A DNA stretch of 64,000 nucleotides from Bog-257 sp963846715 (lineage in GTDB: Bacteria; Acidobacteriota; Terriglobia; Terriglobales; Acidobacteriaceae), in contig CAWJXA010000010.1 of NCBI GenBank assembly GCA_963846715.1, positions 1 to 64,000 of the forward strand. Reading direction: 5' to 3'. The notes beneath the pieces were generated by a model. That model was not told the origin of the DNA and searched no databases. It saw nothing but the letters and a program-made list of their open reading frames with translations. Both the position numbers and the translations under genes were made by a program. Of the stretch, positions 55,698 to 64,000 are shown in pieces. Positions within the stretch are counted from its first letter, which is position 1. Each line of letters begins with the position of its first letter.

Positions 55698-56378
55698 CTA
55701 TCCACTGACCACTTTCTTCACGATCCCTTCTACCTCATCCACCACGTCGTCGATACTCTTGTGGGTCGTATCAACGTGGACCGCGTCCTGGGCAGCGACC
55801 AACGGCGATACCGGTCGTGACCGGTCGCGCTCATCACGTGCGGCAATCTCAGCCAGCACGCGCTGCGCCTCTTCGGCAGAACCAGGTCCGTTCTGCAGCA
55901 CCCGCCGTTCCGCCCGCACGGTGGGATCGGCATCCAGGAAGATCTTCACGTCGGCGTTGGGAAACACGGCAGTGCCGATGTCGCGGCCTTCCATCACCAC
56001 TCCGCCGTCTTTGCCGAGTTCACGTTGCCGCGCAACCATCAATTGGCGAACCGGCGGATGTACCGAAACGCGCGAAGCAGCCGCAGTCACATCCGCCTCG
56101 CGTATTCGCTGGGAAACGTCGCGGCCATCCAGCAGCACCTGGTTCCCTTCTCCGCGCGGCTCGAGTTGGATTGCCGTGCTTTGGGCCAACTGCCGGAGTG
56201 CTTCGCCATCGTCCATAGCAACTTGCTGCTCCATCGCCTTCAATGCCAGCGCACGATACATGGCGCCGCTTTCCAGATTGACGTAACCAAGCTTCCTGGC
56301 GAGGCGTGCGGCGATGGTGCTCTTGCCCGACCCTGCGGGCCCGTCGATGGCGATAACCGGCTTGCGGGCTGCTCTCAT
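55698..56378 (-). CDS. cmk: cytidylate kinase
   Basis: 226 residues. The P-loop IDGPAGSGKSTIAARLARKL opens the protein, followed by YVNLESGAMYRALAL and, later, VMEGRDIGTAVFPNADVKIF and LDADPTVRAERR. It phosphorylates CMP and dCMP with ATP. The AlkZ-like gene upstream has a stop that overlaps the cmk ATG (four bases), so the two are one transcript. Start and length are those of the family. Confidence 0.95.
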   Translation of the reverse strand: MRAARKPVIAIDGPAGSGKSTIAARLARKLGYVNLESGAMYRALALKAMEQQVAMDDGEALRQLAQSTAIQLEPRGEGNQVLLDGRDVSQRIREADVTAAASRVSVHPPVRQLMVARQRELGKDGGVVMEGRDIGTAVFPNADVKIFLDADPTVRAERRVLQNGPGSAEEAQRVLAEIAARDERDRSRPVSPLVAAQDAVHVDTTHKSIDDVVDEVEGIVKKVVSG

Positions 56379-57367
56379 TCCTCACCCGTATCCTTTCCGG
56401 GAGGGAGTGGTTTCAACGGCGATGCGGCTTTCCTGGGCCGCCGCTGCACCAGGGGCTTGCCCGGTCGCGGCGGATGCGGCTCGAAGCGTGGCTGGAGTTT
56501 CACCCTGCGCTCGGCCGAATGCGTGGGTGGCGCTTCCAACGAAGAGACTTGCAGCAAGACCCGGCCGGAAACGTGGACGAAACTCAATTCACGCGCAGCT
56601 TGCAGCGCATGGACTGCCTCGCGGACTCGCACTCGACCGATAAGATTGGAGAAGAAGTGTTCCACCTCTTCCTGCTGGGCCGCCAACACGCAATCGAGAT
56701 ATTTTGAAACCAGCGCCGTCAGCGACTCCGCCACCGAAACGTGCATGCCTTCCTTGACCGCATCGGGTGACCAGCGAAAGAGGACGTCCCAGAACACGCC
56801 TTTCTCCTGGGTGTAATCAACGCGGGTAATGCGCAGCTTCGCCCACAGTTCGTCAAGAGCGCGATCGAGTGCCGCGGACGAGATGTCTCCGCCCAGCACC
56901 TCGCGCAGCCGGTGTTCCGAGATCGGACCTTCCTTCTGGATGATGTGAAAGGCATCCACCGCGAGCGGAGAATACTCCGAACGTGCGCCCGCTTTGGGTG
57001 CCTGTCGGGGGTTGCGATCTCCAACCAATCCGTAGAAATAAGGGAAAACCGACGCCGAGACGATGAAGTTGTTATCTGGAAAGACATTCGCCTCATACGC
57101 AGCTTTGTCGCGCAGCAGGCGGACCATCAGATGCTTGGCATCGCGCGCACTGGCATCGGCAAAGGCCATCTGCCGGGCGGGCAGGTGCTGATCACTGCCG
57201 GCGTAGGCGCCCACAAACGTTGGCGCGAGGACGGCAGGTCGCTGCGGGTAGAGGAGACAAAAACCCACGGAGTCGATAAACTCCCGTGCCTCTTCGAGCG
57301 TGCGGATGGGCCGCCCGCTCAAGCGCCACTTCTCCCGGCGCAGCTCCTGTAATTGTTGTTCGTGCAT
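56375..57367 (-). CDS. AlkZ-like (YcaQ-type) winged-helix protein
   Basis: 330 residues. The region IRTLEEAREFIDSVGFCLLY near the start and the middle part (AVDAFHIIQKEGPISEHRLR, then SSAALDRALDELWAKLRITR) look like the winged helices of the HTH_42/AlkZ group of DNA glycosylases that act on interstrand crosslinks. The QxQ catalytic motif of true YcaQ is not visible, so the activity is doubtful. The C-terminus is a basic Pro/Arg/Lys tail. It is co-transcribed with cmk; mutL lies upstream in the same direction. Confidence 0.6.
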   Translation of the reverse strand: MHEQQLQELRREKWRLSGRPIRTLEEAREFIDSVGFCLLYPQRPAVLAPTFVGAYAGSDQHLPARQMAFADASARDAKHLMVRLLRDKAAYEANVFPDNNFIVSASVFPYFYGLVGDRNPRQAPKAGARSEYSPLAVDAFHIIQKEGPISEHRLREVLGGDISSAALDRALDELWAKLRITRVDYTQEKGVFWDVLFRWSPDAVKEGMHVSVAESLTALVSKYLDCVLAAQQEEVEHFFSNLIGRVRVREAVHALQAARELSFVHVSGRVLLQVSSLEAPPTHSAERRVKLQPRFEPHPPRPGKPLVQRRPRKAASPLKPLPPGKDTGEE

Positions 57368-57373
57368 AGAAAA

Positions 57374-57536
57374 AGCTGTCAGCCGTCAGCCATCAGCTGT
57401 CAGCTCTCCCTTAGCTCTTAGCCATTAGCTTTTAGCTCTTAGAAGATCAAGACGCGAATGATTGACTGCGTCGTCGATTTTGGAAACTTTCGACGGTATC
57501 TGAAAGCTGACGGCTGATAGCTGACGGCTGACAGCT
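57374..57536. repeat. inverted AGCTGTCAGCCGTCAGC array
   Basis: Arms at 57374-57405 and 57505-57536 are 32 bp each with about three mismatches, built from AGCTGTCAGC-like units. TTAGCTCTTAGC units fill part of the middle. It lies five bases past the mutL stop and could fold as a large hairpin. Confidence 0.65.
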
Positions 57537-57541
57537 TCTTT

Positions 57542-59518
57542 TCAGGTCCGCTTAAACGCCCGCTGAATGTCCTTAACAGAATACCGCAGAACGACTGGCC
57601 GCCCGTGGGGACAACTCATGGGGCAATCGGTCTTGGCTAATTCGGCCAGAAGCCACTCCATTTTGTTCTGCTCCAGGGGCATGTTGACCTTGATGGCGGC
57701 GTGGCAGGCGATGCTGGCAGCAATGCTGGTTCGAATCTTGTCCAAGTTCAACGCCTGCTCCTCGCGTTCGAACTGGTCCAGGATTTCATGCAGCATGTGC
57801 TCGACGTCTGCGGCTGTAACTCCGGCGGCCGTGGACTTGACGGCAATGGTGCGCGCTCCAAAGGGTTCGACCTCGAAGCCGTTGTGGCTTAATTCGTCGG
57901 AGATTTCAGCAAAGACCGACATCTGACCGGGCGTCAACTCGATAATAAGCGGCATGAGGAGTTGCTGCTTCTCGGGAGACTCGGCCAGCCGCTGCTTGCA
58001 GATTTTCTCGAACAGGATGCGTTCGTGCGCCACGTGCTGGTCAATGATCCACAGACCTTGCGGGTTGATGGCGAGAATGAAGGAGTCGCGAATCTGGCCA
58101 ACGGGACGAAGCGTGCTCAACGAATCCAGCCCGACGGGTGCTTCGTCGTCCGTTACTACGGCGGTGCAGCCGTTTTCGCCGCGCGCCGGGATTGCGACGG
58201 CTGACACCGGGCCGCCAAACGTCTGAGGGCCGAAACGGGCCACGGGAATGGCCGCATTCCCTTCCACAGCAAAGCCGCTGCCTTCGAACTGCAACCGCGC
58301 ATTGAACGGAGGGAGCTCAGGCGGACGCAAAGCAAACGCCACATCGCCAGCGGTCACCTGCAATTCGTCGGTCTGCAAAGTCGCGGCGCACCCGGGCGTG
58401 AGCGAAGGCGAAGCGGTTGGCTGGGCGTGAATCTCGGTGATGAACGCGGGCACGGGACGGGTCTTCATCAGGACGGCGCGAACGGAATCGCGAATGAAGT
58501 CGTGCAATACCGACGATTGCCGAAAGCGCACCTCGGTCTTCGAGGGATGCACGTTGACGTCAACCTCGCCGAACGGCATCTCCAGGAACAGCAGCACGAC
58601 CGGAAAAACGGTTGGCGGAATAATGTTGCGGTACGCCTCGGTGAGGGCGTGCTGCACGACGCGGTCGCGAATCAGGCGGCCATTGACAAAGATGAAAATC
58701 GAGTTGCGGTTCAGCTTCTGGATCTCCGGCCGCGAGACAAAGCCATGTAGTTTTACGTCCCCAGCAACCGGTGCTTCGTAGTCTTCTTCGCGTCGCCAGG
58801 GAGGAGGCTGAGGCAGGCCTACATGCGACAGCGGCAACAGGGCGCTCAACGGAATCAGCTGATCGAGGGTCTCCTTGCCAAATACCTGGTAGATGCGCTG
58901 CGAGTGGTCGGTGACGGGAGGAGCGATCAGCATGGCATTGGTCGCAGAATGCAGCTCCCAATGCATCTCGGGATGCGCCAGAGCGTAGTGCGTTACTAAG
59001 GACGCGATGTGCGATAGTTCGGTGGATTCGGCCTTCAGAAATTTCCGGCGCGCGGGAATATTGAAAAACAAGTCCCGTACCGTGATACAGGTGCCCAGCG
59101 GAAGCCCGGCTTCCTCAACCGTCAGCAGTTTTCCACCAGCAATCTCGACCACCGTGCCGGCAGCATCTTCAGGAGCGTGAGTCTCTAAACGCAGGCGGCT
59201 GACCGAAGCCATCGAGGGCAGAGCCTCCCCGCGAAATCCCAAAGTCGCAATATTCAGCAGGTCGTTGGCATTGCGAATCTTGGAGGTGGCATGGCGTTCG
59301 AAGGCCAGCATGGCATCGTCACGCACCATGCCGCAGCCATCGTCGGTCACCTGGATCAACTTCTTGCCACCCGCTTCAACGCTGACTCGAATCCGGCGCG
59401 CACCGGCATCCAAGGCGTTTTCCAATAGCTCTTTGACCACCGAAGCGGGACGCTCCACCACCTCGCCTGCGGCAATCTTGTTGGCTACGTTTTCGGAAAG
59501 AACGTGGATGCGGCCCAT
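57542..59518 (-). CDS. mutL: DNA mismatch repair protein MutL
   Basis: 658 residues. The GHKL ATPase motifs are in place: ELLENALDAGARRIRV, DDGCGMVRDDA and TLGFRGEALPSM. The C-terminal domain has the endonuclease motif DQHVAHERILFE, plus ACHAAIKVN and CPHGRPVV, so this is the nicking type of MutL found in bacteria without MutH. It links MutS mismatch recognition to strand cleavage and excision. No mutS is in the window. Confidence 0.97.
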   Translation of the reverse strand: MGRIHVLSENVANKIAAGEVVERPASVVKELLENALDAGARRIRVSVEAGGKKLIQVTDDGCGMVRDDAMLAFERHATSKIRNANDLLNIATLGFRGEALPSMASVSRLRLETHAPEDAAGTVVEIAGGKLLTVEEAGLPLGTCITVRDLFFNIPARRKFLKAESTELSHIASLVTHYALAHPEMHWELHSATNAMLIAPPVTDHSQRIYQVFGKETLDQLIPLSALLPLSHVGLPQPPPWRREEDYEAPVAGDVKLHGFVSRPEIQKLNRNSIFIFVNGRLIRDRVVQHALTEAYRNIIPPTVFPVVLLFLEMPFGEVDVNVHPSKTEVRFRQSSVLHDFIRDSVRAVLMKTRPVPAFITEIHAQPTASPSLTPGCAATLQTDELQVTAGDVAFALRPPELPPFNARLQFEGSGFAVEGNAAIPVARFGPQTFGGPVSAVAIPARGENGCTAVVTDDEAPVGLDSLSTLRPVGQIRDSFILAINPQGLWIIDQHVAHERILFEKICKQRLAESPEKQQLLMPLIIELTPGQMSVFAEISDELSHNGFEVEPFGARTIAVKSTAAGVTAADVEHMLHEILDQFEREEQALNLDKIRTSIAASIACHAAIKVNMPLEQNKMEWLLAELAKTDCPMSCPHGRPVVLRYSVKDIQRAFKRT

Positions 59519-59531
59519 GACTTCAAGAGTA

Positions 59532-59560
59532 ATTCACCACAGAGGCGGAGAGACACAGAG
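59532..59560 (+). repeat. CCACAGAG intergenic repeat, variant
   Basis: TTCACCACAGAGGCGGAGAG near 59532 belongs to the same short family as 55321 and 63167. Confidence 0.4.
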
Positions 59561-59583
59561 AAAATATTTTCGTAGTGTCTCAG

Positions 59584-59798
59584 TTCGAATTCTGATTGGT
59601 GAATTACGGTAGAGCGGACCTCCAGAGCTTGCCCTGAGCCCAGCCGAAGGGTCCGCGTCAGCAGTCCTCTTTGATGGGGAGTCCCGAAGGGGCGGCAGTG
59701 GAACGGGCTCGTCGTGCCTGAAGGCACTCGAATTCTTCTCGCGCTTCGGACGCGGGCCCTTCGGCTGGGCTCAGGGCAGGCTCTGGAAGGCCCGCTCT
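59584..59798 (+). repeat. element with 47-bp inverted arms
   Basis: Arms at 59611-59657 and 59751-59798 match with three substitutions and one indel, starting AGAGCGGACCT and containing GCCCTGAGCCCAGCCGAAGG. The centre contains GTGCCTGAAGGCACTCG and shares about 37 bases with the partial copy at 11166-11310. It occupies most of the 440-base gap between mutL and the next gene. No reading frame. Confidence 0.75.
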
Positions 59799-59958
59799 AC
59801 CTCATAGGAGTCAATGCTCCCTCTATGGCATTTAAGCAGTCGTCCCTAAGGGATTGTCCGTATTGAGAGTTGTTTCTGCACGGAGGATATTGGCCAAAGT
59901 GCCGGTCGAGCACAGCGGAACTCCCACATGGCCGGCGACCGTCCCCAGAGGTCTCGAC

Positions 59959-60700
59959 ATGAAATATTCGTTGCTCATTGCCCTGGTGTTCGCCGTATCT
60001 TGCTCATTTGCCCAATCAGCCGGCGGCAGCGGTTTACCGATTCCGCCCCCAGGCGCCATCGTGTTCAGCGAAATCAATCAGATGTCCGGATGGGGCTCGT
60101 GTCACGATCCTGGATGCGCAGGCGGGAGCGGCAGCGGAAGTTACTGGATGGCGCAGTTTCAAAGCCAACCCTCGCTGTCGGGCGACAGCGCAGAACTCTT
60201 CAACTCTGGCGTGTGGGCCAACGCATCTATGGTGGAAAAAGCTCGGAAGCCACGACAGTGTTACCAATTTACTGTGGGACTTTTACGTGCAGTTGGATTC
60301 CAACGCCGCCTCCGCAGCCCAGGCCCTGGAATACGATTCCTTCCAGTTCGTCGGTGGATACAACTACATGATTGGAAGCCAGTGCAACGTCGCCGCAGGC
60401 GTCTGGGACACCTGGGATGAATACAACGGTCACTGGAGGCACACCAGCATTGCATGCCGTGGATTCACCCCCAACACCTGGCACCACATTCAATGGTACG
60501 TGCAGACCGATCACAATAATCACACGTACCATTACGTCACCCTGGTTGTGGATGCCGTACCCCACACCATTAACCAGACCTACTCCGCAAAGAACTTGCA
60601 GTGGAGTGACAACATCGGCGTCCAATACCAGTTGGACGTGAACGCCAGCGGGCAGGGTTACCACGAGTGGTTCGACAATTCCACGCTGACGATTTGGTAG
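59959..60700 (+). CDS. secreted lectin/glucanase-like protein, one-base frameshift
   Basis: About 246 residues after removal of an extra T at 60226; the corrected joint is SGVWANALWWKKLGSHDSVT. A signal peptide (KYSLLIALVFAVSCSFAQS) is followed by a Gly/Ser-rich stretch and a domain rich in Trp, Tyr and His (VQLDSNAASAAQALEYDSFQ, NTWHHIQWYVQTDHNNHTYH, YVTLVVDAVPHTI) resembling a concanavalin-A-like/LamG beta sandwich. It probably binds carbohydrate outside the cell. Catalytic residues are not apparent. Confidence 0.7.
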
Positions 60701-60738
60701 AGAGTTTTTGAACCAGTCCCTGACCCCGGGTTCCTGCT

Positions 60739-61896
60739 CTATTGCCGCGGCGCGTAATATCCTTTGCGGGCGCGAACTTTATATTTCTTGTTGTCGGCGA
60801 GAATATCGATTTTCCGGTATTTGCCGTTGGCGAGAAAGTCGGCCGGCTTGTAGGCGATAGCGTACTGGCTGCGCAGTTCGTCCTGGATCTGCGAGAAGGC
60901 GTCGGCCACGTCCTGAATTTTGAATGGGAAGAACGCCTTGCCGCCGGTTTCGTCCGCAAAGTGTTCCAGAATTTTGTCGCCGCGCAATTTCAGCCCGCTG
61001 GTGTTGGTGGAAATGGCATAGATGATGACTTCGGCACGCTGCGCCATTTCTACCGCTTCATCGCGGGAGACGCGGCTCTGATTGTCCTCGCCATCACTCA
61101 GCAGAATGATGGCGCGGCGGGTGGCCACCTGGCTTTTATCGGCCTGCATAAGTTTGTCGCGGCAGGCAAAGTAGATGGCATCGTACATCGCCGTACCGCC
61201 GCCGGGCCGCAGCATACGCACGCCGTGCGAGAGTGCCTCGGTATCGTCGGTAAAGTCCTGGGTCACTTCCGGAGTGGTGTCGAAGCCAATGACGAATGCC
61301 TTGTCGAATTTCGGCCGGATGATCTGGTTCAGGAATTCGATTGCGGCTTCCTGTTCGAATTTGAAGCGGTCGCGTACTGAGTTACTGGCGTCGATGAGCA
61401 ATCCAACGCGCAGCGGCAGGTTGGTTTGCCGACTAAACGAGCGGACGCTCTCCGCCGGCTTGCCGTCGTCCATAACCCGAAAATCGTCTTGCGTAAGGTC
61501 CTTCACGAAGTGACCACGCTTGTCGGTAACGGTAAAGACTACGTTGACTTCGTCGACGCGTTTGCGGATGACGGTGAGGGTATCGTCGGGATTGTCGTCT
61601 TTGCCGGCGGTCTCAGCGGGAGGAGCGGCCGCGGACTTATTGGCTTCGCCGGAAGTGGAGCTCTGGGAGGTGGTGGCCGGCGGCGTTGTTGACGGTGTCG
61701 AAGAGCCTGGATTAGCGGGCGCCGTTGAAGTACCGGTTTGACCAGAAGCTGGCGGCGGAGCGGATTGCTGAGGAGGGAACTTCGTCGCTGACGGAGCGGT
61801 GGGAAGTTGCTGCTGTGCGTTGTTTTGAGCGGCGAGCCCCCAGGGCAGTGCCGCCAGCAAAACCAGGATCAACCAGAGTTTCATTCGAAATTTCAT
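60739..61896 (-). CDS. secreted VWFA-domain protein (acidobacterial type)
   Basis: 385 residues. A signal peptide (LWLILVLLAALPWGLAAQ) precedes a long Pro/Ser/Thr/Gly linker (about 20-100) and a von Willebrand A domain with the MIDAS start LLIDASNSVRDRF and ILLSDGEDNQ. The text VNVVFTVTDKRGHFVKDLTQ just before it is the lead-in of the VWFA-related family common in acidobacteria. Binding partner unknown. It converges with the lectin-like gene. Confidence 0.85.
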   Translation of the reverse strand: MKFRMKLWLILVLLAALPWGLAAQNNAQQQLPTAPSATKFPPQQSAPPPASGQTGTSTAPANPGSSTPSTTPPATTSQSSTSGEANKSAAAPPAETAGKDDNPDDTLTVIRKRVDEVNVVFTVTDKRGHFVKDLTQDDFRVMDDGKPAESVRSFSRQTNLPLRVGLLIDASNSVRDRFKFEQEAAIEFLNQIIRPKFDKAFVIGFDTTPEVTQDFTDDTEALSHGVRMLRPGGGTAMYDAIYFACRDKLMQADKSQVATRRAIILLSDGEDNQSRVSRDEAVEMAQRAEVIIYAISTNTSGLKLRGDKILEHFADETGGKAFFPFKIQDVADAFSQIQDELRSQYAIAYKPADFLANGKYRKIDILADNKKYKVRARKGYYAPRQ

Positions 61897-61953
61897 TATA
61901 GCTGTTGTTGAGTCTTGCCACCGGCGCCCGTAGAAGTGGTGTGGCTGGCGCTC

Positions 61954-62994
61954 TCAGTCGCGTACCTGTTTCAGAAATTGAGCTAGTTCCGGAGGTAGCG
62001 GTGCGCTGAAGGAAAGCGTCTCCCCGCTTCTGGGATGGGTAAACTCGATAGCTGCTGCGTGCAGGAAATTGCGACCCAGACTAAGCACAGCGGGCACCCC
62101 AGCAGCTCCAGTCCGCAAACTCGCGCTGCGAGCTGTGGCTTTGGTTGACGCAGATCGCAGAGCCGGGGGTCTGCGCAGCTCTTTCGGCGCACCGTAGAGC
62201 GAGTCGCCTACCACAGGATGGGCGATGGACGACATGTGCACGCGGATCTGATGGGTACGCCCGGTTTCTATGCGAATGTCGACCAGCGAGAACTTGCCAA
62301 ATTGCGAGGCAATGCGCTCGCGAACTTCGTAGTGCGTGATGGCTGCGCGACCTCCGCTGCCGCGGGTGGTCATTCGGATACGTCGCACCACGTCGCGGCT
62401 GATCGGAGTATTGATGGTGCCACGGTCCTTCGCGAGCCAGCCGTGCACCAGCGCCACGTAGCGCTTCTTGATCTGTCGTCCCGAGAATTGCTGGCCAAGT
62501 TTACGGTGGGTCACGTCGTTCTTGGCGACGACGATCAGCCCGCTGGTTTCCTTGTCGAGACGGTGAACGATTCCGGGGCGCAGCTCGCCGCCCACTTCCG
62601 ACAGCTTGCCGAAGCGATGCAACAGAGCGTTGACCAGGGTGCCGCGATTGCGTTCGTCCTCGGTGGCACCCGCTCCGGCGTGGACCATCATTCCGGCTGG
62701 CTTGTTGATGACGGCCAAGTCGTCGTCTTCATAGATGATGTCGAGCGGGATGTCTTCGGCGATGGCGCGCAAGGGAGGAGGCTGAGGGTCGCCAAGAATG
62801 GTGATCTCCTCGCCGCCGTGGAGGCGAAGCGACGGCTTGGAAACGCTGCCGTTGACCAGGGCCTTCTCTTCGGTCAGCAACTGTTGCACGCGAGCACGGC
62901 TTATGTCGGGGATGTGTGCCGTAAGGAATTGATCGAGGCGCTGGCCAGCTGCGTCGGGAGGAACGGGGATGCTGATGGGGAAAGGGCGTTTCAA
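61954..62994 (-). CDS. RluA-family 23S rRNA pseudouridine synthase
   Basis: 346 residues. An S4 RNA-binding domain (GQRLDQFLTAHIPDISRARV) is followed by the synthase domain with the catalytic aspartate in HRLDKETSGLIVVAKND, then GRTHQIRVHMSSIAHPVVGD. The RluD branch is most likely from length and the S4 domain; the exact rRNA target is inferred. A basic, low-complexity insert (ASTKATARSASLRTGAAGVP) lies near residue 285. It precedes lgt in the same orientation, with 200 bases of non-coding DNA between. Confidence 0.92.
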   Translation of the reverse strand: MKRPFPISIPVPPDAAGQRLDQFLTAHIPDISRARVQQLLTEEKALVNGSVSKPSLRLHGGEEITILGDPQPPPLRAIAEDIPLDIIYEDDDLAVINKPAGMMVHAGAGATEDERNRGTLVNALLHRFGKLSEVGGELRPGIVHRLDKETSGLIVVAKNDVTHRKLGQQFSGRQIKKRYVALVHGWLAKDRGTINTPISRDVVRRIRMTTRGSGGRAAITHYEVRERIASQFGKFSLVDIRIETGRTHQIRVHMSSIAHPVVGDSLYGAPKELRRPPALRSASTKATARSASLRTGAAGVPAVLSLGRNFLHAAAIEFTHPRSGETLSFSAPLPPELAQFLKQVRD

Positions 62995-63166
62995 GTTTCG
63001 GATGAGGATACAACAAAGGCCGTCATTGTGAGCGAAGGAGCGCGATGTCTCTTACAAAAAGTACCGGCAGAATAGGGGGCCTTCGACTCCGGCGGGCAAA
63101 CCCGGCCCACCTCCGCTCAGGATGACACCAGAAAATAACTGACCCTTTCCTAAGAATACCTGGCCT

Positions 63167-63192
63167 TCTCTGTGCCTCTGTGTCTCTGTGGT
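63167..63192 (-). repeat. CCACAGAGACACAGAG intergenic repeat, inverted
   Basis: GTGCCTCTGTGTCTCTGTGG is the inverted form of the repeat at 55321. It lies between lgt and the pseudouridine synthase. Confidence 0.5.
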
Positions 63193-63201
63193 ACATCGCG
63201 A

Positions 63202-64000
63202 CTAGCGCGCCGCTTTGACCGCTACCGGCGTCCGCTCCGCAGGGGGAGCTTTGACCGCTACCGGCGGAGCCGGAGGAGCCAGCGCAACGCGGCGCATCCA
63301 GAGCAGGCCGCCGAAGATCACCAGAAGCAAGGCTATTGCCTGCGTACCGGACATAAATCCCAGGAACTCGCCGCGACCAGGGTCACCGCGGAAGAACTCG
63401 ATGAAATACCGGGCCACGCCGTAGATGATCATGTAGGTGCCGATGATCTCGCCTTCAAATTTCTTGCGCCGCAGGAGCCACACCAGGAACAAGCAGTTGG
63501 CCAACTCGACGACCATCTCGTACAGCTGCGTGGGATGGAGCGGCACATTCAGAGGAGTGCCGACAACTTCATTGGCAAGCGGATTGTGGAAGGTGACCGC
63601 CCACGGCACGTGTGTTTCACGGCCATAGCAACATCCGGCGGCGAAGCAGCCGACGCGGCCGAACGCATGTCCCAACGCCAACCCGGGGGCAAACACGTCG
63701 CAGGTCCGCAGAACGGGCATGTTGTTGACTCGCATGTACCAGACGCACATGATGAGCGCCAGCACAAATCCCCCGGACCACACCCCGCCCGCCTGGAAAG
63801 TCGACAGGCTGAATATCTCGCGGGGGTGTTCGCGATAGTAACCAAGATCCACCAGGATCATCAGGAGCTTCGCGCCGAAAATCCCTGCGAGGATCGCGAT
63901 AATGCCCAGATTCCAAAGTTTGTCGGGGTCAAGTCCTTGCTCGCGACCGAGCTTGACGATAAGCACGAGGCCAAAGATCAGGCCCAAGGCGGCCATCAGT
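63202..64000 (-). CDS. lgt: phosphatidylglycerol-prolipoprotein diacylglyceryl transferase (5' end outside window)
   Basis: The reading frame is open to the window edge; the codon before the first visible ATG is CTG, in keeping with the usual YGVL-M lead-in, so the start lies further upstream. The Lgt signature HAFGRVGCFAAGCCYG and GGVWSGGFVLALI, plus LHPTQLYE, are present among about seven membrane helices. It transfers diacylglycerol to the lipobox cysteine of prolipoproteins. The C-terminus has an extra tail with a doubled TPVAVKA-like unit. More than 260 residues are visible. Confidence 0.93.
   Translation of the reverse strand, partial: LMAALGLIFGLVLIVKLGREQGLDPDKLWNLGIIAILAGIFGAKLLMILVDLGYYREHPREIFSLSTFQAGGVWSGGFVLALIMCVWYMRVNNMPVLRTCDVFAPGLALGHAFGRVGCFAAGCCYGRETHVPWAVTFHNPLANEVVGTPLNVPLHPTQLYEMVVELANCLFLVWLLRRKKFEGEIIGTYMIIYGVARYFIEFFRGDPGRGEFLGFMSGTQAIALLLVIFGGLLWMRRVALAPPAPPVAVKAPPAERTPVAVKAAR

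Noticed and set aside
1..64000. CRISPR array, prophage, integron or insertion sequence
   Set aside because: No regularly spaced direct repeats, integrase, transposase or phage structural genes were found; the repeats present are short palindromic or inverted-arm families.

Overview
The window looks like a chromosomal segment of an acidobacterium, most likely of the Terriglobales / Koribacter type. The assignment is inferred from gene content: an acidobacterial-style VWFA-domain secreted protein, a DUF6599 protein, a MacB-type periplasmic-core permease without an ATPase, a sigma/anti-sigma/DUF4097 envelope operon, a trp-aro-tyrA cluster, high GC, and several intergenic palindromic repeat families. 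I see no rRNA, prophage, insertion sequence or CRISPR array. One tRNA is present (Arg, anticodon CCG).

Layout. 1-8.2 kb: truncated response regulator, mtaB, a CHASE3/PAS histidine kinase, the msrPQ periplasmic methionine-sulfoxide repair pair, an MsbA-like ABC exporter and a PIN-type toxin-antitoxin pair. 8.2-14.1 kb: exported amidohydrolase, a putative small RNA gene, a DUF6599 protein, a repeat-rich gap and an AMIN/TPR N-acetylmuramoyl-L-alanine amidase. 14.3-20.4 kb: trpC-trpF-trpB-trpA-chorismate mutase-DAHP synthase-tyrA. 20.4-28.2 kb: a CYTH-like gene remnant, an unknown 332-aa protein, a FUSC-like membrane protein, a Nudix hydrolase, scoAB CoA-transferase, ilvE, homoserine dehydrogenase and a cysteine-desulfurase-like protein. 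28.3-38.5 kb: a cell-envelope block with DUF1175, a thioester-containing alpha-2-macroglobulin and a membrane protein on the plus strand, a ParE/Phd-like toxin-antitoxin pair, and on the minus strand a stand-alone penicillin-binding transpeptidase followed by a SpoIID/metallopeptidase fusion. 38.7-50.7 kb: mixed housekeeping and unknown genes, the tRNA, a MacB-core protein and a hybrid kinase. 51.3-55.4 kb: ECF sigma factor, anti-sigma factor, B-box membrane protein, LiaI/F-like protein and DUF4097 protein as one overlapping operon behind an ECF-type promoter. 55.7-64 kb: cmk, an AlkZ-like gene, mutL, a secreted lectin-like protein, a VWFA protein, an RluA-family pseudouridine synthase and the 3' part of lgt.

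Two things stand out. First, at least eleven one-base frameshifts, all but one of them insertions, interrupt otherwise well conserved genes (trpF, trpA twice, aroF, tyrA twice, the transpeptidase, the SpoIID protein twice, the DUF3857 protein, the lectin-like protein). This resembles insertion-biased sequencing error more than decay. Second, the 28-38 kb block places a thioester macroglobulin beside an NlpC/P60-like DUF1175 protein and peptidoglycan-active enzymes, which suggests a periplasmic protease-trap and wall-repair module. Other points of interest are a 185-bp element with terminal inverted repeats present twice, an approximately 190-bp element with 47-bp inverted arms, a promoter-hairpin-terminator unit that looks like a small RNA, an autoregulatory-looking ECF promoter, and a homoserine dehydrogenase that may start at ATT.
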